Origin: JBCCGG01 sp039029395
Lineage (GTDB): Bacteria > Pseudomonadota > Alphaproteobacteria > Kiloniellales > JAKSDN01
DNA: 64,000 nt
Assembly: GCA_039029395.1 (NCBI GenBank)
Contig: JBCCGG010000003.1
Coordinates: 124,001-188,000, forward strand
Direction: 5' to 3'
A program made the position numbers and the translations under genes. The notes beneath the pieces are model-generated. The model was not told where the DNA came from and ran no database searches. It was given only the letters and a program-made list of their open reading frames with translations. This document shows, in pieces, positions 50,199 through 59,348 of the stretch (positions are counted from its first letter, which is position 1; each line of letters begins with the position of its first letter).

Positions 50199-50250
50199 GC
50201 GGGATGGCGAGGATCGGGAGGCAGACCTTGGGAGCGGTAGACGTAGGAAC

Positions 50251-51525
50251 ATGAAAAGCGGTCTTGGAAGAACCCGAAATGGTCTCTGCGCCGCGCTCGA
50301 CGTGGGCAGCAGCAAGATCTGCTGCTTCATCGCCACGCTCGACAGCAAGCAGCAGCCCCAAGTGCGCGGTATCGGACACCAGGCAAGCCTTGGGGTGCGC
50401 AATGGCGCGGTGGTTGACATGGAGGCCTGCGAGGGGGCGATCCGCAACGCGGTCGAATCCGCCGAAGCGATGGCCGGCGAGACCATCGACCGGGTCGTGG
50501 TCAATCTCTCGGGAGGCTATCCGGCCTCCAGCTCGGTCGCGGTCGAGGTCTCGATCGCTGGCCACGAGGTCGGAGAGGCGGATTTGCAGCGCGCGCTGCG
50601 CCGGAGCCAGCCGGGCGAAGCCGACGTCAACGGCGCTGAGATCAACCGCCAGCTGATCCACACCATCCCGGTCAGCTATTCGATCGACGGCAGCCGCGGC
50701 GTGCGCGACCCTCGGGGTATGTACGGCGAACGCCTTGCAGTGACCCTGCACATGGTGACCGCCAGCTCGGGTGCGGTGCGCAACCTGACAACCTGCATCC
50801 AGCGCTGCCACCTGGACGTGTCGGGCTACGTGGTCTCGCCCTACGCCTCGGGCCTCGCCACCCTGGTCGAAGACGAGAAGGAACTCGGCGTCACGGTGAT
50901 CGACATGGGCGGCGGCACCACCACAATCGCCGTCTTCTTCGAAGGCAAGGTGATCTACACCGATATGGTGCCGGTCGGCGGCAACCACGTCACCAACGAC
51001 ATCGCGCGCGGGCTTTCGACCCCGCTGGTCCACGCCGAACGCATGAAGACGCTCTACGGCCACGCCGTCGCGGCGGCAGCCGACGACCGTGAGCAGATCG
51101 ACGTGCCCCAGGTCGGCGAGGCCGAGCACGACTGCGAAATCCAGCAGGTGCCGCGATCGATCCTGGTGGGAATAATCCAACCGCGTCTGGAGGAAACCTT
51201 CGAGCTGGTCCGCTCCCGTCTGGAGCAGAGCGGCTTCGACAAGGTCGCCGGACGCCGCGTTGTTTTAACTGGCGGAGCCTCCCAACTGCCCGGGCTCCGC
51301 GATCTGGCCGGTCTGATGCTCGACAAGCAAGTCCGCATCGGCCGGCCCAACCGCGCCTTGGGTCTCGCCGAGGCAACCAGCGGACCGGCCTTCGCAACCA
51401 GCGCCGGCCTGCTGTCCTTCGTGGCCAACCACGACATGACCGCACCGGTCGAGCTGGACGAAAAAGTAAAGGAGCCGAGCGGTCTGATAGGCCGACTTGG
51501 TCATTGGTTTCGTGAGCATTTTTAA
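50251..51525 (+). CDS. ftsA: Cell division protein FtsA
   Basis: Actin-like ATPase of 424 residues that anchors FtsZ to the membrane. Phosphate loop 1 is AALDVGSSKICCFIA, the SHS2 (1C) region follows, and loop 2 is VTVIDMGGGTTTIAVF. GGNHVTNDIARGL and VLTGGASQLPGL are typical. The C-terminal amphipathic helix is GLIGRLGHWFREHF. The start is ATG 50251 with TAGGA just upstream. Confidence 0.95.
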   Translation: MKSGLGRTRNGLCAALDVGSSKICCFIATLDSKQQPQVRGIGHQASLGVRNGAVVDMEACEGAIRNAVESAEAMAGETIDRVVVNLSGGYPASSSVAVEVSIAGHEVGEADLQRALRRSQPGEADVNGAEINRQLIHTIPVSYSIDGSRGVRDPRGMYGERLAVTLHMVTASSGAVRNLTTCIQRCHLDVSGYVVSPYASGLATLVEDEKELGVTVIDMGGGTTTIAVFFEGKVIYTDMVPVGGNHVTNDIARGLSTPLVHAERMKTLYGHAVAAAADDREQIDVPQVGEAEHDCEIQQVPRSILVGIIQPRLEETFELVRSRLEQSGFDKVAGRRVVLTGGASQLPGLRDLAGLMLDKQVRIGRPNRALGLAEATSGPAFATSAGLLSFVANHDMTAPVELDEKVKEPSGLIGRLGHWFREHF

Positions 51526-51616
51526 ACCCGTCAAGGAGGGCTTTGGCCTCGGAGTGGGGCAGCCTAGCGCTTAAGCCGTCCAATCACCTTCGAACGACTA
51601 TCCTGTGGAGGGGATA

Positions 51617-53359
51617 ATGAGTCTAAACCTGAACGTACCGAAGGCCGCTGAACAGCTGTCGCCAACAATCACGGTGATCGGCGTCGGCGGAGCTGGCGGC
51701 AACGCCGTCAACAACATGATCCAATCGAACCTGGAGGGTGTCGACTTTCTGGTCGCCAACACCGACGCCCAGGCGATCTCCCAATCGATCTGCAAGCGCA
51801 CGATCCAACTGGGCCGCAACATCACCCAGGGCCTCGGCGCCGGCTCCCGGCCCGACATCGGCCGGGCCGCCGCGGAAGAGGCGCTCGATGACATCCTGCA
51901 GGAGCTCGAAGGCTCCAACATGGTGTTCATCACGGCCGGCATGGGCGGCGGCACCGGCACCGGCGCCGCCCCGGTGATCGCCCGGGCGACCCGCGAGGCC
52001 AACATCCTGACGGTCGGCGTGGTCACCAAGCCGTTCCACTTCGAGGGCGTGCACCGCATGCGCCTGGCCGAGGCCGGCATCAACGAGCTGCAGCAGTTCG
52101 TCGATACCCTGATCATCATCCCGAACCAGAACCTGTTCCGGGTCGCCAACGAGAAGACCACCTTCGCCGATGCCTTCAAGATGGCCGACGACGTACTCGA
52201 CGCCGGCGTGCGCGGGGTCACCGACCTGATGGTCATGCCCGGGCTGATCAACCTGGATTTCGCCGATATCCGCGCGGTCATGACCGAGATGGGCAAGGCC
52301 ATGATGGGCACCGGCGAGGCCGACGGCGACAACCGGGCGATCGAGGCGGCCGAAGCGGCGATCTCGAATCCGCTGCTCGACGAGGTCTCCATGAAGGGCG
52401 CCCGGGGTGTCTTGATCAACATCACCGGCGGCATGGACATGACCTTGTTCGAGGTCGACGAGGCGGCCAATCGGATCCGCGACGAAGTCGACCCGGAAGC
52501 CAACATCATCTTTGGCTCGACCTTCATCCAGGACATGGAGAACAAGATGCGGGTCTCGGTCGTCGCGACCGGCATCGACGTCGACGAGTCGGTGCAGCCC
52601 CGGCCGGTCACCCTCAGCCTGGTGGCCGACAGCAGCGGCAAGCCGATTCCGAGCGGCCAGGCGCCGGCGGCCAGTGGCGCCGGTGGCGCAACCGCGGTGG
52701 CGGCCCCGGCGGCCGCCGCGCCCACGGCCAGCGCCGAGGCCACCAGCGCCCTGGCGATGGACCGCCAGCAGCTCGCCGAGCAGATCGAGCAGGCCTTCGC
52801 CGAGCCGGAGCAGGCCGATCTGCCGATTCAGGAAGAAGAGGTGGCCGAGGAGGCCCCGGAGGCTGAGGCACCCCTGGCCGACGAGGACTACTACGAGGAA
52901 GAGGTCCAGGAGCAAGAGGAGTTCATTCCGCCTCAGCCGGTCGAGCCCGAAGGCCGCGCGACCAGGGCCGCCAGCCCCGACCCCTTCGCCGAGGCCGAGT
53001 TGGCCAACAGTGCCCGTCCGCAGCCGGCGGCCGAGCCCAAGGCCCCCCTTAGCCCCGGCCGCAGCAAGGCCCAAAGCCTGCTGGCCAAGGTGACCGGTGC
53101 GGCCCGGGTGATTCACGGCGGCACGTCGGGCGCCAGCGAAGCGGCACCGCGACCCACCGCTCGTCCCCTGCCGGCCCGCCCGATCGCCCCCAGGACGGCA
53201 CCGGGCGAGCAGCGTGCCCGGGCGGCCGCCGAGCCCAGCTTGCGGCCCGCCAGCCAGCCCAAACTGTCCGGTCTTGAGGCTCCGGAGGCGGCTTCGGCGT
53301 CCAGCGCCGAGGAGGAGCTGCTGGACATCCCGGCGTTCCTGCGGCGCCAGGCCAATTGA
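51617..53359 (+). CDS. ftsZ: Cell division GTPase FtsZ
   Basis: Tubulin-like GTPase that forms the Z ring. It has 580 residues: the core (about 10-325) has VIGVGGAGGNAVNNMI, the tubulin signature GMGGGTGTGAAPVIA, and the T7 loop NLDFADIRAVM. A long linker rich in Pro, Ala and Glu (about 345-560) follows, as in many alphaproteobacteria. The C-terminal peptide is LLDIPAFLRRQAN, which binds FtsA and other partners. GGAGGGG stands 4 bp before the ATG at 51617; the GTG 12 bp upstream is less likely. Confidence 0.97.
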   Translation: MSLNLNVPKAAEQLSPTITVIGVGGAGGNAVNNMIQSNLEGVDFLVANTDAQAISQSICKRTIQLGRNITQGLGAGSRPDIGRAAAEEALDDILQELEGSNMVFITAGMGGGTGTGAAPVIARATREANILTVGVVTKPFHFEGVHRMRLAEAGINELQQFVDTLIIIPNQNLFRVANEKTTFADAFKMADDVLDAGVRGVTDLMVMPGLINLDFADIRAVMTEMGKAMMGTGEADGDNRAIEAAEAAISNPLLDEVSMKGARGVLINITGGMDMTLFEVDEAANRIRDEVDPEANIIFGSTFIQDMENKMRVSVVATGIDVDESVQPRPVTLSLVADSSGKPIPSGQAPAASGAGGATAVAAPAAAAPTASAEATSALAMDRQQLAEQIEQAFAEPEQADLPIQEEEVAEEAPEAEAPLADEDYYEEEVQEQEEFIPPQPVEPEGRATRAASPDPFAEAELANSARPQPAAEPKAPLSPGRSKAQSLLAKVTGAARVIHGGTSGASEAAPRPTARPLPARPIAPRTAPGEQRARAAAEPSLRPASQPKLSGLEAPEAASASSAEEELLDIPAFLRRQAN

Positions 53360-53384
53360 TGACGTGATCCTCTCTACAGGCTCA

Positions 53385-53496
53385 TGAGCCCCGTCAATGC
53401 ACAGTAACATATTGTAACAAACAGTGATTTGAGTCGCTCGAGTCAGCCGGTTAAATGACATCCGGTGAGCATGACGGGGCTCACGAGCGACTCAAA
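53385..53496. repeat. Interleaved perfect inverted repeats between ftsZ and lpxC
   Basis: TGAGCCCCGTCA (53385-53396) is exactly complementary to TGACGGGGCTCA (53472-53483), and TTTGAGTCGCTCG (53428-53440) to CGAGCGACTCAAA (53484-53496). The order is A, B, A', B', so the stems cross. The RNA could form a pseudoknot or switch between two hairpins. A small CCGG-N11-CCGG pair lies inside. There are three GANTC sites, at 53431, 53440 and 53489. Confidence 0.8.
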
Positions 53497-53613
53497 GGCT
53501 TTGCAACAGGCCGCCAGCTTCAAGACGGACCGGCGCGCCACATTCACAAGCACCAGCCCCCAAGCAAAGCAGCCCGTCAGGTAGCGACTTTCTAAGTGCG
53601 GCATAAACGCGGA

Positions 53614-54594
53614 ATGAGCCGGATGCAAAACGGACACAATGGAGACGGTGCGGGCATCGCCAGGCAGCGGACGCTGAAGTCGGCGATCCACTGCTCGGGC
53701 GTCGGGCTGCACAACGGCCTCAGGGTGTCCTTGACGCTCTGCCCGGCGCTGCCCGACACGGGTATCCTGTTTCGCCGGCTCGACCTGCCCGAAGGCCAGA
53801 ACGAGATCGCCGCCAATTGGCGCAACGCGATCGAAACCCCGCTTTGCACGACCCTGGTCGGCGACAACGGCGCCACGGTCTCGACCATCGAGCACCTCAT
53901 GTCGGCCCTGGCCGGCTGCGGCATAGATAACGCGGTGGTTGAATTGACCGGCAGCGAAGTTCCGATTATGGACGGCAGCGCATCGCCCTTCCTGTTTCTG
54001 ATCGACTGCGCCGGAACCGTCGAACAGGCGGTCCCACGCCGGGCGATTCGCATCCTCAAGCCGGTCTCCGTCGCCGAGGAGAGCCGCGCCGCCCATCTGC
54101 GGCCCGGCGACGGGTTCATGGTCGACTTCGAGATCGACTTCGAAAACCCGGTGATCGCGCGGCAGCACTGGCAGGTCGAGGTGGACCGCCACAGCTTCCG
54201 CAGCGAGATCGCGCCGGCGCGCACCTTCGGCTTCCTGGCGGACGTGGAGAAGCTGCGGGCGCTCGGTTTGGCGCGCGGCGGCTCACTGGACAACGCCGTT
54301 GTGATCGAGGGCGACCGTATCCTGAACGAGGGCGGCCTGCGCTTTGACAACGAGTTCGTACGCCACAAGGCCCTGGACTCGATCGGCGATCTCTATCTCG
54401 CCGGCGCGCCGATCATTGGGCGCTTCGAGGGCTATTGCGCCGGCCACGCGCTGACCCTGCGCCTGCTGCGCGCGCTCTTCGCCGAGCAGGACGCCTGGAC
54501 CTGGAGCGACCAGCCGGCGGTCCAGGGCGCACCGCGGCCCTACCAGATCGGCCCCAGCGTGCCGCCCCAACGGGCAGTCGCCACACCCGCCTAG
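53614..54594 (+). CDS. lpxC: UDP-3-O-acyl-N-acetylglucosamine deacetylase LpxC
   Basis: Committed step of lipid A synthesis. It has about 326 residues. Zinc-site motifs are STIEHLMSALAGCGIDNAVVE (split: TIEHLMSALAG), HKALDSIGDLYLAGAPI and GHALTLRLLRALF with the conserved histidines. VPIMDGSASPFLFLI and ARTFGFLADVEKLRALGLARGGS-like ARTFGFLADVEKLRALGL are typical. The ATG at 53614 is tentative; ATG 53623 and GTG 53596 are alternatives, and the ribosome site is weak. The unusual inverted repeats lie in its leader. Confidence 0.94.
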   Translation: MSRMQNGHNGDGAGIARQRTLKSAIHCSGVGLHNGLRVSLTLCPALPDTGILFRRLDLPEGQNEIAANWRNAIETPLCTTLVGDNGATVSTIEHLMSALAGCGIDNAVVELTGSEVPIMDGSASPFLFLIDCAGTVEQAVPRRAIRILKPVSVAEESRAAHLRPGDGFMVDFEIDFENPVIARQHWQVEVDRHSFRSEIAPARTFGFLADVEKLRALGLARGGSLDNAVVIEGDRILNEGGLRFDNEFVRHKALDSIGDLYLAGAPIIGRFEGYCAGHALTLRLLRALFAEQDAWTWSDQPAVQGAPRPYQIGPSVPPQRAVATPA

Positions 54595-54673
54595 GCGGGC
54601 CCTCAAGCCTTGATCCGAGCGTCTTTTTGGGCAAGATTGGTCCCCAGGAGGGGTCCGCTGCCGAGGATCAGAC

Positions 54674-55513
54674 GTGGTGACAGCTACCCGACATGAGCCA
54701 TTCGTGAAATCTCTCTCGCGCGGTCTTTTGGCCGCCGTCCTGCTGTTCGGCTTGGCGGCCTGTGGCGGCGACGATGGCCCGGCTTATGTGGAGCGGCCGG
54801 TCGAGGATCTCTACAACTCCGCGGTCAACTCCCTGCTGGCCGGCGACAACAAGCAGGCGGCCAACCTGTTCGACGAGGTCGAGCGTCAGCACCCCTACTC
54901 CGTGTGGGCCTCCAAGGCTCAGCTCATGGCGGCCTACGCCCACTATCTGGACAACAAGTACACCGACGCGATCAACACGCTGGACCGCTTCATTCAGCTC
55001 CACCCGGGCAACCGGGACGTGGATTATGCCTATTACCTCAAGGCCTTGAGCTACTACGAGCAGATCTCGGACGTGCAGCGCGACCAAAAGATGACGCGGC
55101 TTGCCCTGGAATCCCTCGAGGATCTCCAGCGCCGCTTCCCGAACAGCCAGTATTCCCGCGACGCCCGTCTCAAGGCGGATCTGGCGCGCGACCATTTGGC
55201 CGGCAAGGAGATGAGCGTCGGCCGCTATTATCAGCGCCAGGGCGATTATCTGGCGGCGATCAACCGCTACCGGGCGGTGATCGAGAACTACCAAACCACG
55301 ACCCACGCGCCCGAGGCGCTCCACCGCCTGGTCGAATCCTATCTGGCGCTCGGCATCATCCCCGAGGCCAAGGCGACCGCCGCGGTCCTGGGCTACAACT
55401 ACCCGGGCAGCCAGTGGTATGTGGACAGCTACGCGCTTCTGACCGGCGTCGACCTGACGCCCCAGGAAGACCAGGGCTCCTGGATCGCCCGCACCTGGGA
55501 TTCCGTCTTCTGA
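54674..55513 (+). CDS. bamD: Outer-membrane assembly lipoprotein BamD
   Basis: Lipoprotein subunit of the BAM complex that inserts outer-membrane proteins. It has 279 residues. The signal peptide ends in the lipobox LAAC with C30. TPR-like repeats follow, including DLYNSAVNSLLAGDNKQAAN, YPYSVWASKAQ-like HPYSVWASKAQLMAAYA, YYLKALSYYEQISD and RFPNSQYSRDARLK. The GTG at 54674 is used; another GTG follows directly. It sits between lpxC and recN, as in related genomes. Confidence 0.93.
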   Translation: MVTATRHEPFVKSLSRGLLAAVLLFGLAACGGDDGPAYVERPVEDLYNSAVNSLLAGDNKQAANLFDEVERQHPYSVWASKAQLMAAYAHYLDNKYTDAINTLDRFIQLHPGNRDVDYAYYLKALSYYEQISDVQRDQKMTRLALESLEDLQRRFPNSQYSRDARLKADLARDHLAGKEMSVGRYYQRQGDYLAAINRYRAVIENYQTTTHAPEALHRLVESYLALGIIPEAKATAAVLGYNYPGSQWYVDSYALLTGVDLTPQEDQGSWIARTWDSVF

Positions 55514-55581
55514 AGCCAGGCGGCTGCCGCCCCGATAATTTGGTCTTCCCCCGCATGGGCTGTCGGGTTATGGACTTGGCC

Positions 55582-57258
55582 ATGCTGGCCGCTCTTTCCA
55601 TCCGCGACGTGGTCCTGATCGACCGTCTCGACCTGGATTTCTCCTCCGGGCTCTGCGTGCTGACCGGCGAGACCGGGGCCGGCAAGTCGATCCTGCTCGA
55701 TTCCCTGGGCCTCGCCCTAGGCGCCAGGGCCGAGGCGCGTCTTGTGCGCGGTGGCGCAACTCAAGCGGTGGTCAGTGCGGCGTTCGATCTACCGGCCGAC
55801 CATCCGGCCAGGGCGCTGCTGGCCGACTCGGGACTCGAGGCCGACGACGACCTGGTCATCTTGCGCCGTCAGCTCGGCGCCGACGGTCGCAGCCGCGGGT
55901 TCGTCAACGACCAGCCGGTCGCGGTGGCCCTGCTTCGGCGCCTGGGCGAGCTTTTGGTCGAGTGGCAGGGCCAGTTCGACCAGCGCGGCCTGCTCGATGC
56001 AAGCCAACACAGGGCCCTGCTCGACGCCTTCGCCAGGCTGGCGGGGCAAGACGCGGCCGTGGCCCAGGCCTGGCAGGCCTGGCGGGAGGCCGAGGCGGCG
56101 CACGCCGAGGCCGAGACCCGCTTGAGCGAGACCCGGCGCGACGAGGAGTTGCTGCGCCACGCCGCCACCGAGCTCGAGGCTCTGGATCCCAAGCCCGGCG
56201 AGGCCGACACCCTGGCCGAACAGCGCAGCTTGTTGGTCAACCGTGAGCAGCTCGCCGACGCGCTCAACGGCGCGCTCGCCAGCCTTTCGGGCGAAGGCGC
56301 CCAGGCCGGCGCCGGGCCCGCGCTCAGTCAGGCCCTGAGCGCTCTGGAGCGCATGGCGCCGCGCGCCGGCCAGCGCCTGGCACCGGCGATCGCAGCCCTG
56401 CAACGCGCTGCATCCGAGACCGAGGAAGCGCTCGCCCAAGTCTACGCCCTGTCGGCCGACTTGGAGGGCGAGGCCGATCAGCTCGAAGCGGTCGAGGAGC
56501 GTTACTTCGCGCTCAAGGACCTGGCCCGCAAGCATGATGTGGAGGTCGACCAGCTCGCCGAGCTGCTGGCGAAGATTCAAGAACGCGTGGCCCAGATCGA
56601 CCAAGGCAGCGACGGCCTGGCCGAGCTGGCCCAGGCGGTCGTGGACGCGCGCGCCGCCTATCTGGCTGCCGGCGAGACGCAACGCGCCAAGCGCCAAACC
56701 GCGGCACGCCGGCTCGATAAGGCGGTCAAGGCAGAGCTAGCGCCCCTCAAGCTGGAGAAGGCGCGCTTTCAAACCCGCCTGACACCTCTGGCCGAAAGCG
56801 ATTTGGGGCCGGGTGGCTTGGATCGAATCGCCTTCGAGATCGCGACCACGCCCAAGGCCGCGCCGGGGCCGCTTGCCAAGATTGCCTCAGGCGGCGAGCT
56901 GTCGCGCATCTTGCTGGCGCTTAAGGTGGTGCTGAGCGACCTGAAGCCGGAGAAGGCCCTGGTGTTCGACGAGGTCGACAACGGCATCGGCGGCGCCACG
57001 GCGGATGCGGTGGGCGCGCGCTTGGCCCGCCTGGCCGCCGCCCGTCAGGTGCTGGTGGTGACCCACAGCCCCCAGGTCGCGGCCCGCGCGTCCCATCACT
57101 GGCGGGTCCGCAAGGAGGCCCGGGGCAAGACCCTGGCGACGCGGGTCGAGCAAGTCACCGCCGAAGCGCGCCGGGAGGAGATCGCCCGCATGCTGTCCGG
57201 CGCCGAAGTCACCGCCGAAGCGCGCGCCGCGGCCGAGCGGCTGATGGGGGCGGCATGA
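55582..57258 (+). CDS. recN: DNA repair protein RecN
   Basis: SMC-like ATPase in recombinational double-strand break repair. It has 558 residues from the preferred start. Walker A is LTGETGAGKSILLDSLGLALG, written here as GETGAGKS (29-36). A long coiled-coil middle follows, then the signature ASGGELSRILLALKVVL, Walker B ALVFDEVDNGIGG and VTHSPQVAARASHHW. The family start MLAALSIRDVVLIDRL decides for ATG 55582; ATGs at 55570 and 55555 are possible. The stop overlaps ligA by 4 bp. Confidence 0.94.
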   Translation: MLAALSIRDVVLIDRLDLDFSSGLCVLTGETGAGKSILLDSLGLALGARAEARLVRGGATQAVVSAAFDLPADHPARALLADSGLEADDDLVILRRQLGADGRSRGFVNDQPVAVALLRRLGELLVEWQGQFDQRGLLDASQHRALLDAFARLAGQDAAVAQAWQAWREAEAAHAEAETRLSETRRDEELLRHAATELEALDPKPGEADTLAEQRSLLVNREQLADALNGALASLSGEGAQAGAGPALSQALSALERMAPRAGQRLAPAIAALQRAASETEEALAQVYALSADLEGEADQLEAVEERYFALKDLARKHDVEVDQLAELLAKIQERVAQIDQGSDGLAELAQAVVDARAAYLAAGETQRAKRQTAARRLDKAVKAELAPLKLEKARFQTRLTPLAESDLGPGGLDRIAFEIATTPKAAPGPLAKIASGGELSRILLALKVVLSDLKPEKALVFDEVDNGIGGATADAVGARLARLAAARQVLVVTHSPQVAARASHHWRVRKEARGKTLATRVEQVTAEARREEIARMLSGAEVTAEARAAAERLMGAA

Positions 57259-59348
57259 CGGAGGTTGCCGTCGAGACCCTGTCCGAAGCTCAGGCAAAAG
57301 CGGAACTCAAGCGCCTGGCCGAGGAAATCGCCTATCACGACAAGCGCTATCATCAAGAAGACGACCCGGAGATCTCGGACGGCGATTACGACGCCCTGCG
57401 CCGGCACAACGAGGCGATCGAGGCGCGCTTTCCCAAGCTGGTGCGCGCCGACAGCCCGTCCCGCAAGCTGGGCGCCGCGCCCGCCGAAGGTTTCGCCAAG
57501 GTGCGCCACGCGGTGCCCATGCTGTCGCTCTCCAATGCCTTCGACGAGGAAGACCTGGCCGAGTTCTTCGCCCGCATCCGGCGGTTCCTGGGGCTGGCCG
57601 AGGATGCCGAGATCGAGATCGTCGCCGAGCCCAAGATCGACGGCCTGTCGATCGCGCTGCGCTACGAGAAAGGCCGTTTCGTTCAGGCGGCGACCCGGGG
57701 CGACGGGACGGTCGGCGAGGACGTCACCGCAAATGTGCGTACCCTCAAAGACTTGCCCGTCACGCTCGCGGGCGAAGCGCCCGAGGTTCTCGAGGTGCGC
57801 GGCGAGGTCTATTTCCCGCGCCACGCCTTCGCGGACTTCAACCGCGCCCAAGAGGAGGCCGGCGCGAAAGTCTTTGCCAATCCGCGCAACGCGGCGGCCG
57901 GCTCCCTGCGCCAGCTGGACTCGAGCGTCACCGCCGGCCGGCCGCTCACCCTCTTCGTCTATGCCATGGGCGAGGTCAGCGAGCCGATCGCCAAGACTCA
58001 TTGGGATTTCCTGACCCGCCTGCGCGACTGGGGTTTCCCGACCAACCCTCTGGCGCACCTGTGCAGCGGGCTCGACGATGTTCTGACGTTCTACCACGAC
58101 ACCCTTTCGGCCCGGGCGGATCTCGACTACGAGATCGACGGCATCGTCTACAAGGTCAACCGCTTCGACCTTCAGGACCGGCTTGGCTTTGTCAGCCGGG
58201 CGCCGCGCTGGGCGATCGCACACAAGTTCCCGGCCGAGCAGGCCGAGACCCGGCTCAACAAGATCACCATCCAAGTCGGCCGCACCGGCGCACTGACGCC
58301 GGTCGCCAACCTGGAGCCGATCACCGTCGGCGGCGTCGTGGTCAGCCGCGCCACCCTGCACAACGAGGACGAGATCGCCCGCAAGGACGTGCGTGAGGGC
58401 GATCATGTGATCGTGCAACGGGCCGGCGACGTAATTCCCCAGGTGGTCTCGGTGGTCGAGGGCAAGCGGCCCAAGAAGAGCAGCCCCTACGTCTTTCCCG
58501 ACCGCTGCCCGGAGTGCGGCAGCCTGGCGATACGCGAGCCCGGCGAGGCGGTGCGCCGCTGCACCGGCGGCCTGATCTGCCCGGCCCAGTCGGTCGAGCG
58601 CCTGCGCCACTTCGTCTCGCGCGACGCCTTCGACATCGAAGGCCTGGGCGACAAGCACATCCGCGCCTTCTTCGAGGACGGGCAGCTCAAGAGCCCGGCC
58701 GATCTCTTCACCCTGGCCCAACGGGACCAGGACAGCGAGACGCCCCTGAGCCAACGGGAGGGCTGGGGCAAGACTTCGGCCGGCAAGCTCTTCAATGCGA
58801 TCGAGGGGCGGCGCACGATCGCCCTCGACCGAGTGATCTATGCGCTCGGCATTCGCCAGGTCGGCCAGGCGACCGCCAAACTGCTGGCGCGCAACTACGG
58901 CACCCTGGATGCCTTGCGCGAGGCCATGCAGGCAGCCGCCGACCCCGACTCCCCAGCCTATGCGGATCTCATCAACATCGACCAGATCGGTCCCTCGGTG
59001 GCGGCGGATCTCAGCGGCTTTTTCGCCGAGCCCCATAACCTGGAGGTGCTCGAGCGGCTGGCCACCGAGCTGACCATCGAGGCGCCGGCGCCGGTCGCGG
59101 CAAGCGATTCGATCCTGTCCGGCAAGACCATCGTTTTCACCGGCACGCTGAGCGCCATGGGGCGCAGCGAGGCCAAGGCCAAGGCCGAAGCGCTCGGCGC
59201 CAAGGTCGCCGGCTCGGTCTCCAAGAAGACCAACTACGTGGTAATCGGCGCCGACGCCGGATCGAAGGCGCGCAAGGCCGAGGAGTTGGGCCTGGAGATC
59301 CTGAGCGAGGAGGCTTGGTTGAAGGTCGCGGCCGGAGAGCAGCCATGA
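57255..59348 (+). CDS. ligA: NAD-dependent DNA ligase LigA
   Basis: Seals nicks in DNA using NAD. It has 697 residues. Domain Ia is at the N-terminus (YHDKRYHQEDDPEISDGDYD). The adenylated lysine is K127 in AEPKIDGLSIALRYE. The OB fold has GRTGALTPVANLEP. A four-cysteine zinc finger spans about 413-440 (CPECGS to CPAQ), followed by HhH repeats and a C-terminal BRCT domain (GKTIVFTGTLSAMGRSEAK). It overlaps recN and the following gene by ATGA. Confidence 0.96.
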   Translation: MTEVAVETLSEAQAKAELKRLAEEIAYHDKRYHQEDDPEISDGDYDALRRHNEAIEARFPKLVRADSPSRKLGAAPAEGFAKVRHAVPMLSLSNAFDEEDLAEFFARIRRFLGLAEDAEIEIVAEPKIDGLSIALRYEKGRFVQAATRGDGTVGEDVTANVRTLKDLPVTLAGEAPEVLEVRGEVYFPRHAFADFNRAQEEAGAKVFANPRNAAAGSLRQLDSSVTAGRPLTLFVYAMGEVSEPIAKTHWDFLTRLRDWGFPTNPLAHLCSGLDDVLTFYHDTLSARADLDYEIDGIVYKVNRFDLQDRLGFVSRAPRWAIAHKFPAEQAETRLNKITIQVGRTGALTPVANLEPITVGGVVVSRATLHNEDEIARKDVREGDHVIVQRAGDVIPQVVSVVEGKRPKKSSPYVFPDRCPECGSLAIREPGEAVRRCTGGLICPAQSVERLRHFVSRDAFDIEGLGDKHIRAFFEDGQLKSPADLFTLAQRDQDSETPLSQREGWGKTSAGKLFNAIEGRRTIALDRVIYALGIRQVGQATAKLLARNYGTLDALREAMQAAADPDSPAYADLINIDQIGPSVAADLSGFFAEPHNLEVLERLATELTIEAPAPVAASDSILSGKTIVFTGTLSAMGRSEAKAKAEALGAKVAGSVSKKTNYVVIGADAGSKARKAEELGLEILSEEAWLKVAAGEQP

